48,624 bases of DNA from NCBI GenBank assembly GCA_013178165.1, contig JABLXG010000012.1, forward strand, positions 1 through 48,624, written 5' to 3'. Below are positions 33,939-41,580 of this stretch, piece after piece. A program made the translations under genes and the position numbers. Position 1 is the stretch's first letter, and each line of letters begins with the position of its first letter. The DNA is from Anaerolineae bacterium. GTDB lineage: Bacteria > Chloroflexota > Anaerolineae > Aggregatilineales > Ch27. The notes under the pieces were generated by a model that saw only the letters and a program-made list of their open reading frames with translations, was not told the DNA's origin and made no database searches.

Positions 33939-34763
33939 ATGCTGCGGCTGAGCAGGAATTGCCCCATCAGGGCGCAGAACGCTGGACTGTTCATTTCACG
34001 CGGCAATGGCAGGCACCCCACCCGCGTCATCTTCTCCCACGAATTGATCTTCATCAAGCGCGGCACGCTGGAGATGTGGGAAGATGACCATGTCTTTTCC
34101 CTCTCCGAAGGCCAGACCCTGCACCTGCAACCGCGGAAACGCCACGGCAGTGTCGGGGATATGCCGCCTAACCTGGAGTTTTACTGGATTCACTTCGAAA
34201 TTACGCCGGATTTCCCCTGTCCGGAGACCGCTGACGCTGTCGTTGAGATTCCCCAGGTCAAACAGGTGGAGCGCCCGGATCGGCTGGAGTACCTCTTCCG
34301 GTACTTCCTGGACGAACAGGAAACCGGGCAGTTGCAGCAGAGCCAGGCGAACTGGCTGACCATGCTGATGCTGCTGGAAGTTGCCCGGCACACCAGCCCC
34401 GGCAAGGAGAATTCCGACTCGACCAGTCTGCTGGCCACCCGCGCCCATACCTTCGTCCGGCTCAACTACGACCAACCGATCACCGCCGGCGATGTGGCCA
34501 AAGCGTTAGGGTACAACGCCGACTACCTGGGGCGGGTTTACCGCAAAACCTACGGCTGTACGCTGACGGAAGCCATCCACCGCCGCCGGATCAAGGTCGC
34601 CTGTCGCTACCTGCTTGACACAGACATGATCGTCGAAGAGATCGCCAAGGCCTGCGGCTATACTGACACCAACTATTTCCGGCGCGTCTTCCAACGGTTG
34701 ATGCACAGCACCCCGCGGGCTTACCGCAAGCAGTACGCCCACATGCACGTCAATACCCAGTAG
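33939..34763 (+). CDS. AraC-family transcriptional regulator
   Basis: A 274-residue regulator. The N-terminal half (about 15-100) is a cupin-like ligand-binding domain (FSHELIFIKRGTLEMWEDD, LHLQPRKRHGSVGDMPPN, YWIHFEI). The C-terminal half (about 165-268) holds two helix-turn-helix units: ITAGDVAKALGYNADYLGRV and IVEEIAKACGYTDTNYFRRV, ending with the signature PRAYRKQY. Such proteins sense sugars and activate transport or hydrolase genes. It is divergent from the sugar importer and upstream of the GH127 gene, so control of both is likely but inferred. The start is fixed by GGAGGGGGG ahead of the ATG. Confidence 0.92.
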   Translation: MLRLSRNCPIRAQNAGLFISRGNGRHPTRVIFSHELIFIKRGTLEMWEDDHVFSLSEGQTLHLQPRKRHGSVGDMPPNLEFYWIHFEITPDFPCPETADAVVEIPQVKQVERPDRLEYLFRYFLDEQETGQLQQSQANWLTMLMLLEVARHTSPGKENSDSTSLLATRAHTFVRLNYDQPITAGDVAKALGYNADYLGRVYRKTYGCTLTEAIHRRRIKVACRYLLDTDMIVEEIAKACGYTDTNYFRRVFQRLMHSTPRAYRKQYAHMHVNTQ

Positions 34764-34765
34764 GC

Positions 34766-34783
34766 GCGCCCCGGCGGCGCTTT
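34766..34783 (+). terminator. weak terminator-like hairpin after the AraC-type gene
   Basis: GCGCC and GGCGC form a 5-bp GC stem around a 5-base loop, followed by TTT and a C-run. It starts three bases after the stop codon. The stem is short, so termination may be partial. Confidence 0.3.
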
Positions 34784-34939
34784 CCCCCTATCCGGCAGCC
34801 GCCCGGCTGACCGGGCAATTCGTCTCGCCAGCCTTAAGTCGGATTAGTGCTGAAATTGTGCGCGGTTGCCCCGTAGTCATGGCTGCAATCTTGCCTGTAT
34901 AGTAATCGTAGTTGCCTCTATTCGTGAAGGATGAGGTAC

Positions 34940-36829
34940 ATGGTCACCCTACCCGGTCATACGCATGTGAGTCATTTTGAGCGCCTGCACGCGCTGCCCC
35001 TGACCGCCGTGGATATCCAGGCCGGATTCTGGAAGGGCAAACAGGCCGTCAACCGCCACAATAGCCTGCCCCATGGCTTTGCCATGCTGGAGGAATCCGG
35101 AGCGCTGGACAATCTGCGCATCGCTGCTGGCATGAAATCCGGTGAGCATCGCGGGATGCGCTTTCAGGATTCAGACGTCTACAAGTGGCTGGAGGCGGCC
35201 TCTTACGAACTGGCCAAAGCCGACGATCCGGCTCTCCGCCAGCAGGTCGATGCCGCCATCGATCTCATCGCCGCCGCCCAGATGGAAGACGGGTACATCA
35301 ACAGCTACTACCAGATCAAATTCAAGCCGGAAAACCGCTGGACGAACGAGGCGCATGATCATGAGCTATATTGCGCCGGGCACCTGATCGAGGCCGCCGT
35401 GGCCCATCACCGCGCCACCGGCAGCCGGCGGCTGCTGGATATCGCCTGCCGCTTTGCCGATCACATTGATACCGTGTTTGGCAAGGGCAAGCGGGAGGAA
35501 GCTCCCGGCCACCAGGGCGTGGAACTGGCCCTGATCGAGCTGTACCGCGAGACAGGTGAGATCCGCTACCTGGCTCTGGCGGAGTTCTTCATCAACGAGC
35601 GCGGCAAGAACACGATGAAAGGCTGGGCTTACTTCAGCCCCTCCTACTACCAGGATCGCGTTCCGGTGCGCGACAACGACCGCGTAGAAGGCCACGCCGT
35701 CCGCGCCATATACCTGACTTCCGGCATGGCCGATCTCTACCTGGAAACCGGCGAACAGGCGCTGCTGGATGCCCTGCATCGGCAATGGCATGACTTCACC
35801 AGCCACAAGATGTACATCACCGGCGGCGCTGGTGCCCGCCATTTCGACGAAGCTTTTGGCGAACCCTATGAACTCCCCGATGACACCGGCTACTGCGAGA
35901 CCTGCGCGGCCATCGCCAGCATCATGTGGAACTGGCGCATGTTGCGGATCACCGGCCAGGCGCGTTACGCCGCACTGATCGAGCGCACCCTTTATAACGG
36001 TTTTCTGAGCGGCGTTTCGCTGGATGGCCGGACCTTCTTCTACGTCAACCCGTTGTTTGTACGGGAAGCGCATGTCCGCCAGCCGTGGTTCCAATGTGCC
36101 TGCTGCCCGCCCAACGTCATGCGCCTGATCGCTTCGCTCAACCGCTACCTGGTCACGGTCAGCGCCGGGGAGCTGCAGGTGCACCAATACGCCGGGGCCG
36201 CCATCGCCGCCGACATCCCGGAGGCAGGGCCGCTTCACCTGACAATGGAGACAGCCTATCCCTGGGATGGAGCGGTCAGGATCACGGTCGATGATGCTGG
36301 AAGCGGCGATTGGCGGCTGCGGCTGCGCATCCCGGACTGGTGCAGTGCTCCACAGGTGCAGCTAAACGGCCAGCCTGTCGAGGCCGCGCTTGAGGAAGGC
36401 TACCTGCTCCTGGCGCAGCGCTGGCAGAGCGGCGATGTAATCGCGCTGGATCTGCCAATGGTTCCACGGCTCATGCGCGCTCACCCGTACGTGTCATCCA
36501 GCCGTGGGGCGCTGGCCCTGGAGCGCGGGCCGCTGGTATATTGCCTGGAAGGGGTCGACCAGCCTGAAGCAACCAACGTGCTGCAGGCCCAGCTTGATCC
36601 CAATACGGCCTTTCAGGTGGAACCGCGTCCCGATCTGCTGGACGGCACCGTGCTGATCAGCGGGTACGGCTTCCTGCCTGACCTGAGCGCCTGGGAAAAC
36701 CGGCTCTACCTGCCGCACCATGTCGCCAGCGTTCTGCCGCGCCGCCCGGTGGAACTGCACTTTGTCCCCTACCACCAGTGGGGCAACCGGGGAACCGGTC
36801 CGATGCGGGTCTGGGTGCCAATGGGCTAG
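34940..36829 (+). CDS. glycoside hydrolase family 127 (beta-L-arabinofuranosidase-like)
   Basis: A 629-residue cytoplasmic enzyme. GH127 members such as HypBA1 cleave terminal beta-L-arabinofuranose using a zinc-held cysteine nucleophile. Matching positions here are Glu320 and Cys322 (YCETC) and the Cys388-Cys389 pair (CACCPPN), of which Cys388 would be the nucleophile. The first 400 residues are an alpha/alpha barrel (SDVYKWLEAASYELAK, EDGYINSYYQIK, GHLIEAAVAHH). The rest is beta-sandwich. The length agrees with the family. I prefer ATG 34940, with AAGGA eight bases upstream, over the ATG at 34931 that overlaps it. A TATAGT at 34898-34903 may be its -10. The neighbouring sugar importer and AraC regulator suggest joint use of arabinose-containing glycans. 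Confidence 0.92.
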   Translation: MVTLPGHTHVSHFERLHALPLTAVDIQAGFWKGKQAVNRHNSLPHGFAMLEESGALDNLRIAAGMKSGEHRGMRFQDSDVYKWLEAASYELAKADDPALRQQVDAAIDLIAAAQMEDGYINSYYQIKFKPENRWTNEAHDHELYCAGHLIEAAVAHHRATGSRRLLDIACRFADHIDTVFGKGKREEAPGHQGVELALIELYRETGEIRYLALAEFFINERGKNTMKGWAYFSPSYYQDRVPVRDNDRVEGHAVRAIYLTSGMADLYLETGEQALLDALHRQWHDFTSHKMYITGGAGARHFDEAFGEPYELPDDTGYCETCAAIASIMWNWRMLRITGQARYAALIERTLYNGFLSGVSLDGRTFFYVNPLFVREAHVRQPWFQCACCPPNVMRLIASLNRYLVTVSAGELQVHQYAGAAIAADIPEAGPLHLTMETAYPWDGAVRITVDDAGSGDWRLRLRIPDWCSAPQVQLNGQPVEAALEEGYLLLAQRWQSGDVIALDLPMVPRLMRAHPYVSSSRGALALERGPLVYCLEGVDQPEATNVLQAQLDPNTAFQVEPRPDLLDGTVLISGYGFLPDLSAWENRLYLPHHVASVLPRRPVELHFVPYHQWGNRGTGPMRVWVPMG

Positions 36830-36851
36830 CGCAGCCATAACAGGCCACCTG

Positions 36852-36886
36852 CCAGGGCAGCCGGGGTGTGTCATCGGCTGCCCTGG
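36852..36886. terminator. bidirectional terminator hairpin between GH127 and M24 genes
   Basis: CCAGGGCAGCCG (36852-36863) and CGGCTGCCCTGG (36875-36886) pair perfectly over 12 bases around an 11-base loop, midway between two convergent stop codons. No T-run follows on either side. Confidence 0.65.
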
Positions 36887-36899
36887 TGTTGTCCCCCCC

Positions 36900-38177
36900 C
36901 TAACGCTGGCAGAGCGCCTCGACGGCGTCGATCTCCTTGACCGGGCCAGGCAGCAGTTCGTGCCCATGCTCGGTGATCACCACGCCGTCTTCGATACGCA
37001 CGCCGAAGCCATCATCGCGCATCATCAGGAACGGCTCGATCACCAGGACGACACCCGGTTCAAGCGGTTGCTCGCGGTCGTCCTGAAAGCGGCCATGCGG
37101 GTCATGAATGGTCAGCCCGATCGAATGGCCGCAGTTGCCATAGCTGTACTGCTCCACGCCGTAGCGCTTGAAGACGTCATAGATGGCGCGGTGAGCCTGC
37201 AGGATGGTCGCGCCTGGCCTGAGCACTTCAAAGGCCGCATGCTGAGCCTCCAGCACAATGCTGTAGATTTCCCGCTGGCGGGGGGTAAAGCGGCCGTTAG
37301 CCGGGAAAGTGCGGGTAATGTCCGCATAGTAGCCGTCATAACTGATGCAGCCGTCGATCAGCACCAGATCGCCATCCTGAATATCGCGGCTGTTGGCCAT
37401 ATAGTGCGGGATCAGGCTATTGGGACCGCTGGCAACCACGATGCCAGCCTCGTAGGCTTCCGCTGCCATGGAGCGATACCGTTTGCCCCGCCGCCCGACC
37501 TCGTATTCCAGCACCGCCTGGCCAAGCGATTCATTCTCGCCGGGCTTTAGAGCGCGCATGATCGCTTCAAAGATCTCGCTCTGGGCGGCAAACGCCTGCC
37601 GCAAGGCCGCGATTTCCCCCGCGTCTTTGACAAACCGCAGGTTATGGATCTGCCTGGCGATGTTCCTGACCTGCACCCAGCTGAAACGCTCCCGCAGGCG
37701 CTCAACATACGCCAGGTACGGCGACAGCGGTCGATCCAGCGGCGGCGCGCCGGGGACGTTGATCCAGAGTTCCCCGGCATCCATCAACGCCCGGCTGAGG
37801 ATGGCGTCCAGGCGGGAAAGCGGATAAACCCGCTCCACACCGCTTTGCGCCTTGATGTCCTCAAACGTGGCCTGATGACCGTCCATGAACGCCTGATGCG
37901 CTTCCTGTTCCCTGACAAACAGGATTTCGCAGACACGCCGCCCCCGCGCTAGTTCCGGGCCGCCGCGCGTTTCATCGTGCTCGACCATGATCCCGCCCGG
38001 CGCCAGCAACAGGATCGCGTCGCGCCCTCTATAGCCGGTCAGGTAGCACAGGTTGCGGTCGGCGAGCACAGGGTTGGGCGCCGTCCCGGCGGAATCGATC
38101 AGAATCAGGCTGCTGGAGCTGACTGTTGAGAGCAAAGCTTGGCGACGCGCCTGGTAGATAGCAGGTTGCCCGACCAT
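36900..38177 (-). CDS. M24-family metallopeptidase (Xaa-Pro aminopeptidase-like)
   Basis: A 425-residue pita-bread-fold peptidase. An N-terminal creatinase-like domain (about 1-170) precedes the catalytic domain. The two-metal site is complete: Asp275 and Asp286 (LIDGCISYDGYYADITRTF), His351 (GHSIGLTIHD), Glu381 (VIEPF) and Glu396 (RIEDGVVIT). This points to removal of an N-terminal residue ahead of proline, though dipeptidases of the same fold cannot be excluded. There is no signal peptide, so it is cytoplasmic. The start has GGAGGGG upstream on the minus strand. A C8 tract abuts the stop codon. It sits among sugar genes without obvious functional link, and is divergent from the secreted protein at 38428. 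Confidence 0.88.
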   Translation of the reverse strand: MVGQPAIYQARRQALLSTVSSSSLILIDSAGTAPNPVLADRNLCYLTGYRGRDAILLLAPGGIMVEHDETRGGPELARGRRVCEILFVREQEAHQAFMDGHQATFEDIKAQSGVERVYPLSRLDAILSRALMDAGELWINVPGAPPLDRPLSPYLAYVERLRERFSWVQVRNIARQIHNLRFVKDAGEIAALRQAFAAQSEIFEAIMRALKPGENESLGQAVLEYEVGRRGKRYRSMAAEAYEAGIVVASGPNSLIPHYMANSRDIQDGDLVLIDGCISYDGYYADITRTFPANGRFTPRQREIYSIVLEAQHAAFEVLRPGATILQAHRAIYDVFKRYGVEQYSYGNCGHSIGLTIHDPHGRFQDDREQPLEPGVVLVIEPFLMMRDDGFGVRIEDGVVITEHGHELLPGPVKEIDAVEALCQR

Positions 38178-38427
38178 CTTTCCGGTTCCCCTCCTGGGTG
38201 ATCACTGCGGCAAGAACGCTATACCCGAACTGTAGCCCAAAATGCGCCGCTGTCCACTACCCGGCGGCCAGCTGGCGGCTCATCCCCCATCTCCGCTGCC
38301 CTGCCGTGCGCCGGTGGCGTACACAGTCCGGTGACCGGGGCGCGGGCCTCATGCGGTTGCGCGCCACAGTGAACGCCTATGATGACAGGCGGGGCCTGAA
38401 ACATCCTCTCGAAAGGATACAGGTGGT

Positions 38428-39756
38428 ATGCGCAGGACATTCCTGCTGGTGGTTGTGCTCGCTCTGGCGGCAACCGCGCTGAGCGCCACGACAGTCGGGG
38501 CGCAAGGAGGCACAGGGAAATCCATCTATGTCACAGCGCGCTGGAGCGACTATTACAAGCGCATCGAAGCGGCGGGCTTTCAGCTGGGGTGCGACCTTCA
38601 CCTGCTCCCTTCCAGCCACCGTAATGATCTCAGTGCTGTGGCCGACCGGATTGCCTTGCTGGATCCGGCCACAGACGCCCTGATCATCATCAACGACAGT
38701 GGCGAAGGTCACTTTGATACCCTGGCGACCAGAGTGGATCAGTTTGTCTCTGCCGGGGGCAGGGTCGTCTGGTTGTTCGTCTTCTACTATATGTCCGACA
38801 ACAGCCTGAACAATGTCCTGCGCGACCGATTCGGAGTCATGGCCGATTACCGCTACCTGTTCTCAGGGCAAGTCACCCACCAGGGGCAGACACTCTCCCC
38901 CCTGTGGGACGGGCTTTTGGTAGGGCTTCCCGACGCGGTCAACCAGGGGCTGGCGAACAACATCGTCGTGCGTGACCGGAACGTGGTGCAATCGACTGTG
39001 GAAGGCCCGGAAGGCGAGATCATCACCTCCGCTCACGTGCAGAAAGGCGCAGGAGAGATCCTCTTCATCGCCACGCCATCCTTCTACGGTGGGAGCTTCG
39101 AAGCTGACAAGGGCATTTTTGCCGATGATGCGATCGGTCTGTATGACAACGCCGCGGCCCTTGACCGGGTGTGTCAGTGGCTGTCCGGCGCGGATATCGG
39201 CAGCCTGGCAGCCAGCGGGAAGTCCACGCCAGCAGATGCGCTATCCGACCCGACCCTGTTTACCACGCCGGCCTTCGCCCGGTCTGAGCACCTGGCCTGC
39301 GGCCCCAACGACACCTACTTCGTACTCACCTTTGGCGGGGCAGACGACGTGATGCCGCTGGGCGCTGCCAGTGTCACCGTGGCAGCGCTGGACAGCGATA
39401 CCACACTGGACATCATCCCCCTGGATGACATCAGCCGGGGGATTGATTATCAGGGTCTGATCATCGGCATTGGCGCAGAAATTCTGGAAGCGGGACCGCT
39501 GGGGATTGCCACCAACCTGCTACGCGAGATCGAAGCCTCCGTCGAGCGTCAGAGCAGGCTGGGCATCCAGCAGTTCAGGGTGTGGTCGCCAACGCACCTC
39601 TTTGACCCGCACCTCCGATTCCTGATCTGGGCCTCGCACCCGGCGGGCGGCGGAGTCAGCATCACATCGGAATGGCACCCCCATGCTTCGGAATTCCCGG
39701 CCCAGCAGGGCGGTTCTCTACCCGCACCTCTGGTGACCTATCCATGCCGCCAGTGA
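38428..39756 (+). CDS. secreted protein of unknown function (442 aa)
   Basis: A signal peptide (1-25) ends VGA before QGG. The first mature half has alternating strands and helices: ALIIINDSGEGHFDTLATRV, QFVSAGGRVVWLFVFYYMSD and GAGEILFIATPSFYGG. This recalls the Rossmann-like glutamine-amidotransferase-like fold of DUF4350-type proteins, with no catalytic Cys-His pair visible. The second half (about 255-430) starts after an STPADALSDPTLF linker and looks like a beta-rich domain (VTVAALDSDTTLDIIPLDD). Two cysteines near 288 and 440 may pair outside. The ATG at 38428 has GAAAGGA ten bases upstream. No known family can be assigned with confidence. It ends at a good hairpin and is convergent with the GH4 gene. 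Confidence 0.7.
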   Translation: MRRTFLLVVVLALAATALSATTVGAQGGTGKSIYVTARWSDYYKRIEAAGFQLGCDLHLLPSSHRNDLSAVADRIALLDPATDALIIINDSGEGHFDTLATRVDQFVSAGGRVVWLFVFYYMSDNSLNNVLRDRFGVMADYRYLFSGQVTHQGQTLSPLWDGLLVGLPDAVNQGLANNIVVRDRNVVQSTVEGPEGEIITSAHVQKGAGEILFIATPSFYGGSFEADKGIFADDAIGLYDNAAALDRVCQWLSGADIGSLAASGKSTPADALSDPTLFTTPAFARSEHLACGPNDTYFVLTFGGADDVMPLGAASVTVAALDSDTTLDIIPLDDISRGIDYQGLIIGIGAEILEAGPLGIATNLLREIEASVERQSRLGIQQFRVWSPTHLFDPHLRFLIWASHPAGGGVSITSEWHPHASEFPAQQGGSLPAPLVTYPCRQ

Positions 39757-39784
39757 AATTGCCCACCGCCCCAACGCTATTCCC

Positions 39785-39810
39785 GCAGCCGGGTTGCCTG
39801 ACCCGGCTGC
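39785..39810 (+). terminator. terminator hairpin after the secreted-protein gene
   Basis: GCAGCCGGGT (39785-39794) and ACCCGGCTGC (39801-39810) form a perfect 10-bp stem with a 6-base loop, followed by TTCTCGT. It lies 28 bases after the stop. It could also serve the convergent GH4 gene. Confidence 0.7.
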
Positions 39811-39939
39811 TTCTCGTCCCGTCCGGGCACCTGCTATCGCTGGCTGCCGGTCCCCCCGACGGATCCAGATCAACGATCGTACGATAACCGGCGCTGAGGC
39901 CAGCCTGATCGCGTTCATCCTCCAGGGAACGTGACAGGT

Positions 39940-41322
39940 CTACTGCCACTCCCCGACGAAAGCAGCGTGGGCCAGCAGATATTCATCGACCAGCGTCCGG
40001 GCGAGCGAGTAGGAGAGCACCAGCGGATGCGCCATCAACGCGTAAACCGCCTGCTGCCGGGAACGATTCAGCGTCGCTTCAACCGCGCGCCGTTCGTAGA
40101 GCTTGATACTGCGCATCAACAATTGCTGGTGCTCCGGCACGTCGCTAACCGGGATGGTCCGGATGCTGCCGTTTTCGATGACACAGGAGATTTCGACGAC
40201 ATCATCAGGCCGCATGAAGTCCAATGCGCCGGCGTTCGGCACATTGAGCGCCGTCCGGGCCGGTTCGCCGCTTTCAAGCGCCTGGATGATCTTGAGCGCC
40301 ACTCCGGCGTATCCCTCGCCGCCTTCCATGGAGATCGTGATCGGGCCTTCTGCCGCCATATCCGCTTCTTCCATCGAAGGGCCAGCGGGGTTGGCGTAGT
40401 GCATGTAAGTTGCCGCGCGGCGGCGATCATAAGCCAGGTAAGCGCGTAAGCCTTCCTCAGGATGGCGCTCCACGTCAATTGCCCGCAGGCGATCCAGCAA
40501 CTGGCGGTTGAGCCGCAGGACTTCTTCACCGCGGGTCAGTTCGTCCGCCTGGATGCTGGCCAGCGCCTTTTCGGCATAGTAGAAATAGAACAGATACTCG
40601 TTCAGGAACATCCCTAAGTGGCGAACCAGTTCAGGATCGAACATGCGTTGCGTGGTCGCGGCCAGAAAGGCGTCGTCCGCCAGCAACTCAGGCAGGATGT
40701 CGCGCCCGTCATGCAGCAGCTGTCTGGTCCACGAAAGGTGGTTCAGGCCAAAGACTTCAGCCTGTAACGAATCGGGCGAGACCCCCAGGAAGCGCGCGGC
40801 TTCGTGCTGCGCACCATTGGCGCTATCGCAGATGCCAACCGTTCGGGCAAAACCCCGATCGCGCAAGGCCTGGGTCACCAGCCCAGCGGGATTGGTGAAG
40901 TTGAAGATCCATGCGCCGGGTGCTCGTTTTTCCGCCAGCGCGGCGTAGCCGAGGATCGCCGGGATACTGCGCATGGCCATGGCGAAGCCGCCGGGGCCAG
41001 TGGTCTCCTGGCCCAGCACACCGTGCTTGAGGGCAATGCGCTCGTCATGAACGCGCCCCTGCTCCTCGCCGACGCGGATGGTGGTGATGATATAGCTCGC
41101 GCCATCCAGGGCTTCATCGGCGCTGGTGGTTGTCGTAATGCGCACCGGGCTGCCTTCACGCTGGCCAATATAGCGGCAAAGGGCGCCCAGCAGCGCCAGC
41201 TTCTCGGCATTAATGTCCATCAGGCATAGCTCGTCCATGCCGATACGGCCAGCCCAGCGCAGAGCGGAAGCCGTCAGCAGCGGCGAGCGTACCCCGGCGC
41301 CACCGATCACTGTGAGTTTCAT
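39940..41322 (-). CDS. glycoside hydrolase family 4 (NAD- and metal-dependent)
   Basis: A 460-residue cytoplasmic enzyme. GH4 enzymes oxidise the sugar at C3 with bound NAD and use a divalent metal to split glycosidic bonds. The N-terminal nucleotide fold is present (MKLTVIGGAGVRSPLL), with acidic LMDIN at the second strand. FNFTNPAG (141-147) contacts the substrate. Metal ligands are Cys165 (GICDSAN) and His195 (GLNHLSW). The sequence is nearest in style to the 6-phospho-beta-glucosidase subgroup, yet no PTS gene is near. The substrate (phosphorylated or not) is therefore open. It is divergent from the GH5-like gene and preceded by a LacI-type dyad at its predicted transcription start. Confidence 0.9.
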   Translation of the reverse strand: MKLTVIGGAGVRSPLLTASALRWAGRIGMDELCLMDINAEKLALLGALCRYIGQREGSPVRITTTTSADEALDGASYIITTIRVGEEQGRVHDERIALKHGVLGQETTGPGGFAMAMRSIPAILGYAALAEKRAPGAWIFNFTNPAGLVTQALRDRGFARTVGICDSANGAQHEAARFLGVSPDSLQAEVFGLNHLSWTRQLLHDGRDILPELLADDAFLAATTQRMFDPELVRHLGMFLNEYLFYFYYAEKALASIQADELTRGEEVLRLNRQLLDRLRAIDVERHPEEGLRAYLAYDRRRAATYMHYANPAGPSMEEADMAAEGPITISMEGGEGYAGVALKIIQALESGEPARTALNVPNAGALDFMRPDDVVEISCVIENGSIRTIPVSDVPEHQQLLMRSIKLYERRAVEATLNRSRQQAVYALMAHPLVLSYSLARTLVDEYLLAHAAFVGEWQ

Positions 41323-41426
41323 GGATTTCTCCTGCTGTATCTGCTACGCGGCACAGGTTGCTGCCAGGCCAGGGCGGGCCTACCCGGAGTGATATGCGCT
41401 AGCCAGGCAAGATAGAGAGGCACAGG

Positions 41427-41440
41427 CGTAAACGTTCACG
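41427..41440. promoter_or_regulatory. LacI-type operator candidate
   Basis: The 14-mer CGTAAACGTTCACG is a near-perfect dyad centred on AACGTT, close to the TGTAAACGTTTACA form used by LacI-family regulators of sugar genes. It lies in the divergent gap between the GH4 and GH5-like genes. No lacI-type gene is in the window. A further palindrome ATACGCGTAT lies at 41460-41469. Confidence 0.5.
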
Positions 41441-41442
41441 TG

Positions 41443-41451
41443 ATTGTAGCA
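41443..41451 (-). promoter_or_regulatory. extended -10 candidate for the GH4 gene
   Basis: The minus strand reads TGCTACAAT, with TACAAT at 41448-41443. Transcription would start at about 41436, inside the LacI-type dyad, the classic arrangement for repression. The start codon is about 115 bases downstream. Confidence 0.45.
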
Positions 41452-41580
41452 AAGGTCCCATACGCGTATCTACAGATGTGATCTTGTGCCGCGGCTCACC
41501 GGGGCACGTCCGCAATTTGGCATTTCCGCTGCCATTGCACTACAACAGGGCCTGTGACCGAACTTGCCGGAGGCAGACGT

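Noticed and set aside
34898-34903. Promoter for the GH127 gene
   Set aside because: TATAGT is acceptable as a -10 but no -35 better than chance lies at the right distance, so it is only mentioned in the gene entry.
41554-41580. GTG start for the GH5-like enzyme
   Set aside because: GGAGG at 41569-41573 is correctly spaced for ATG 41581 and would lie inside the coding region if GTG were used.
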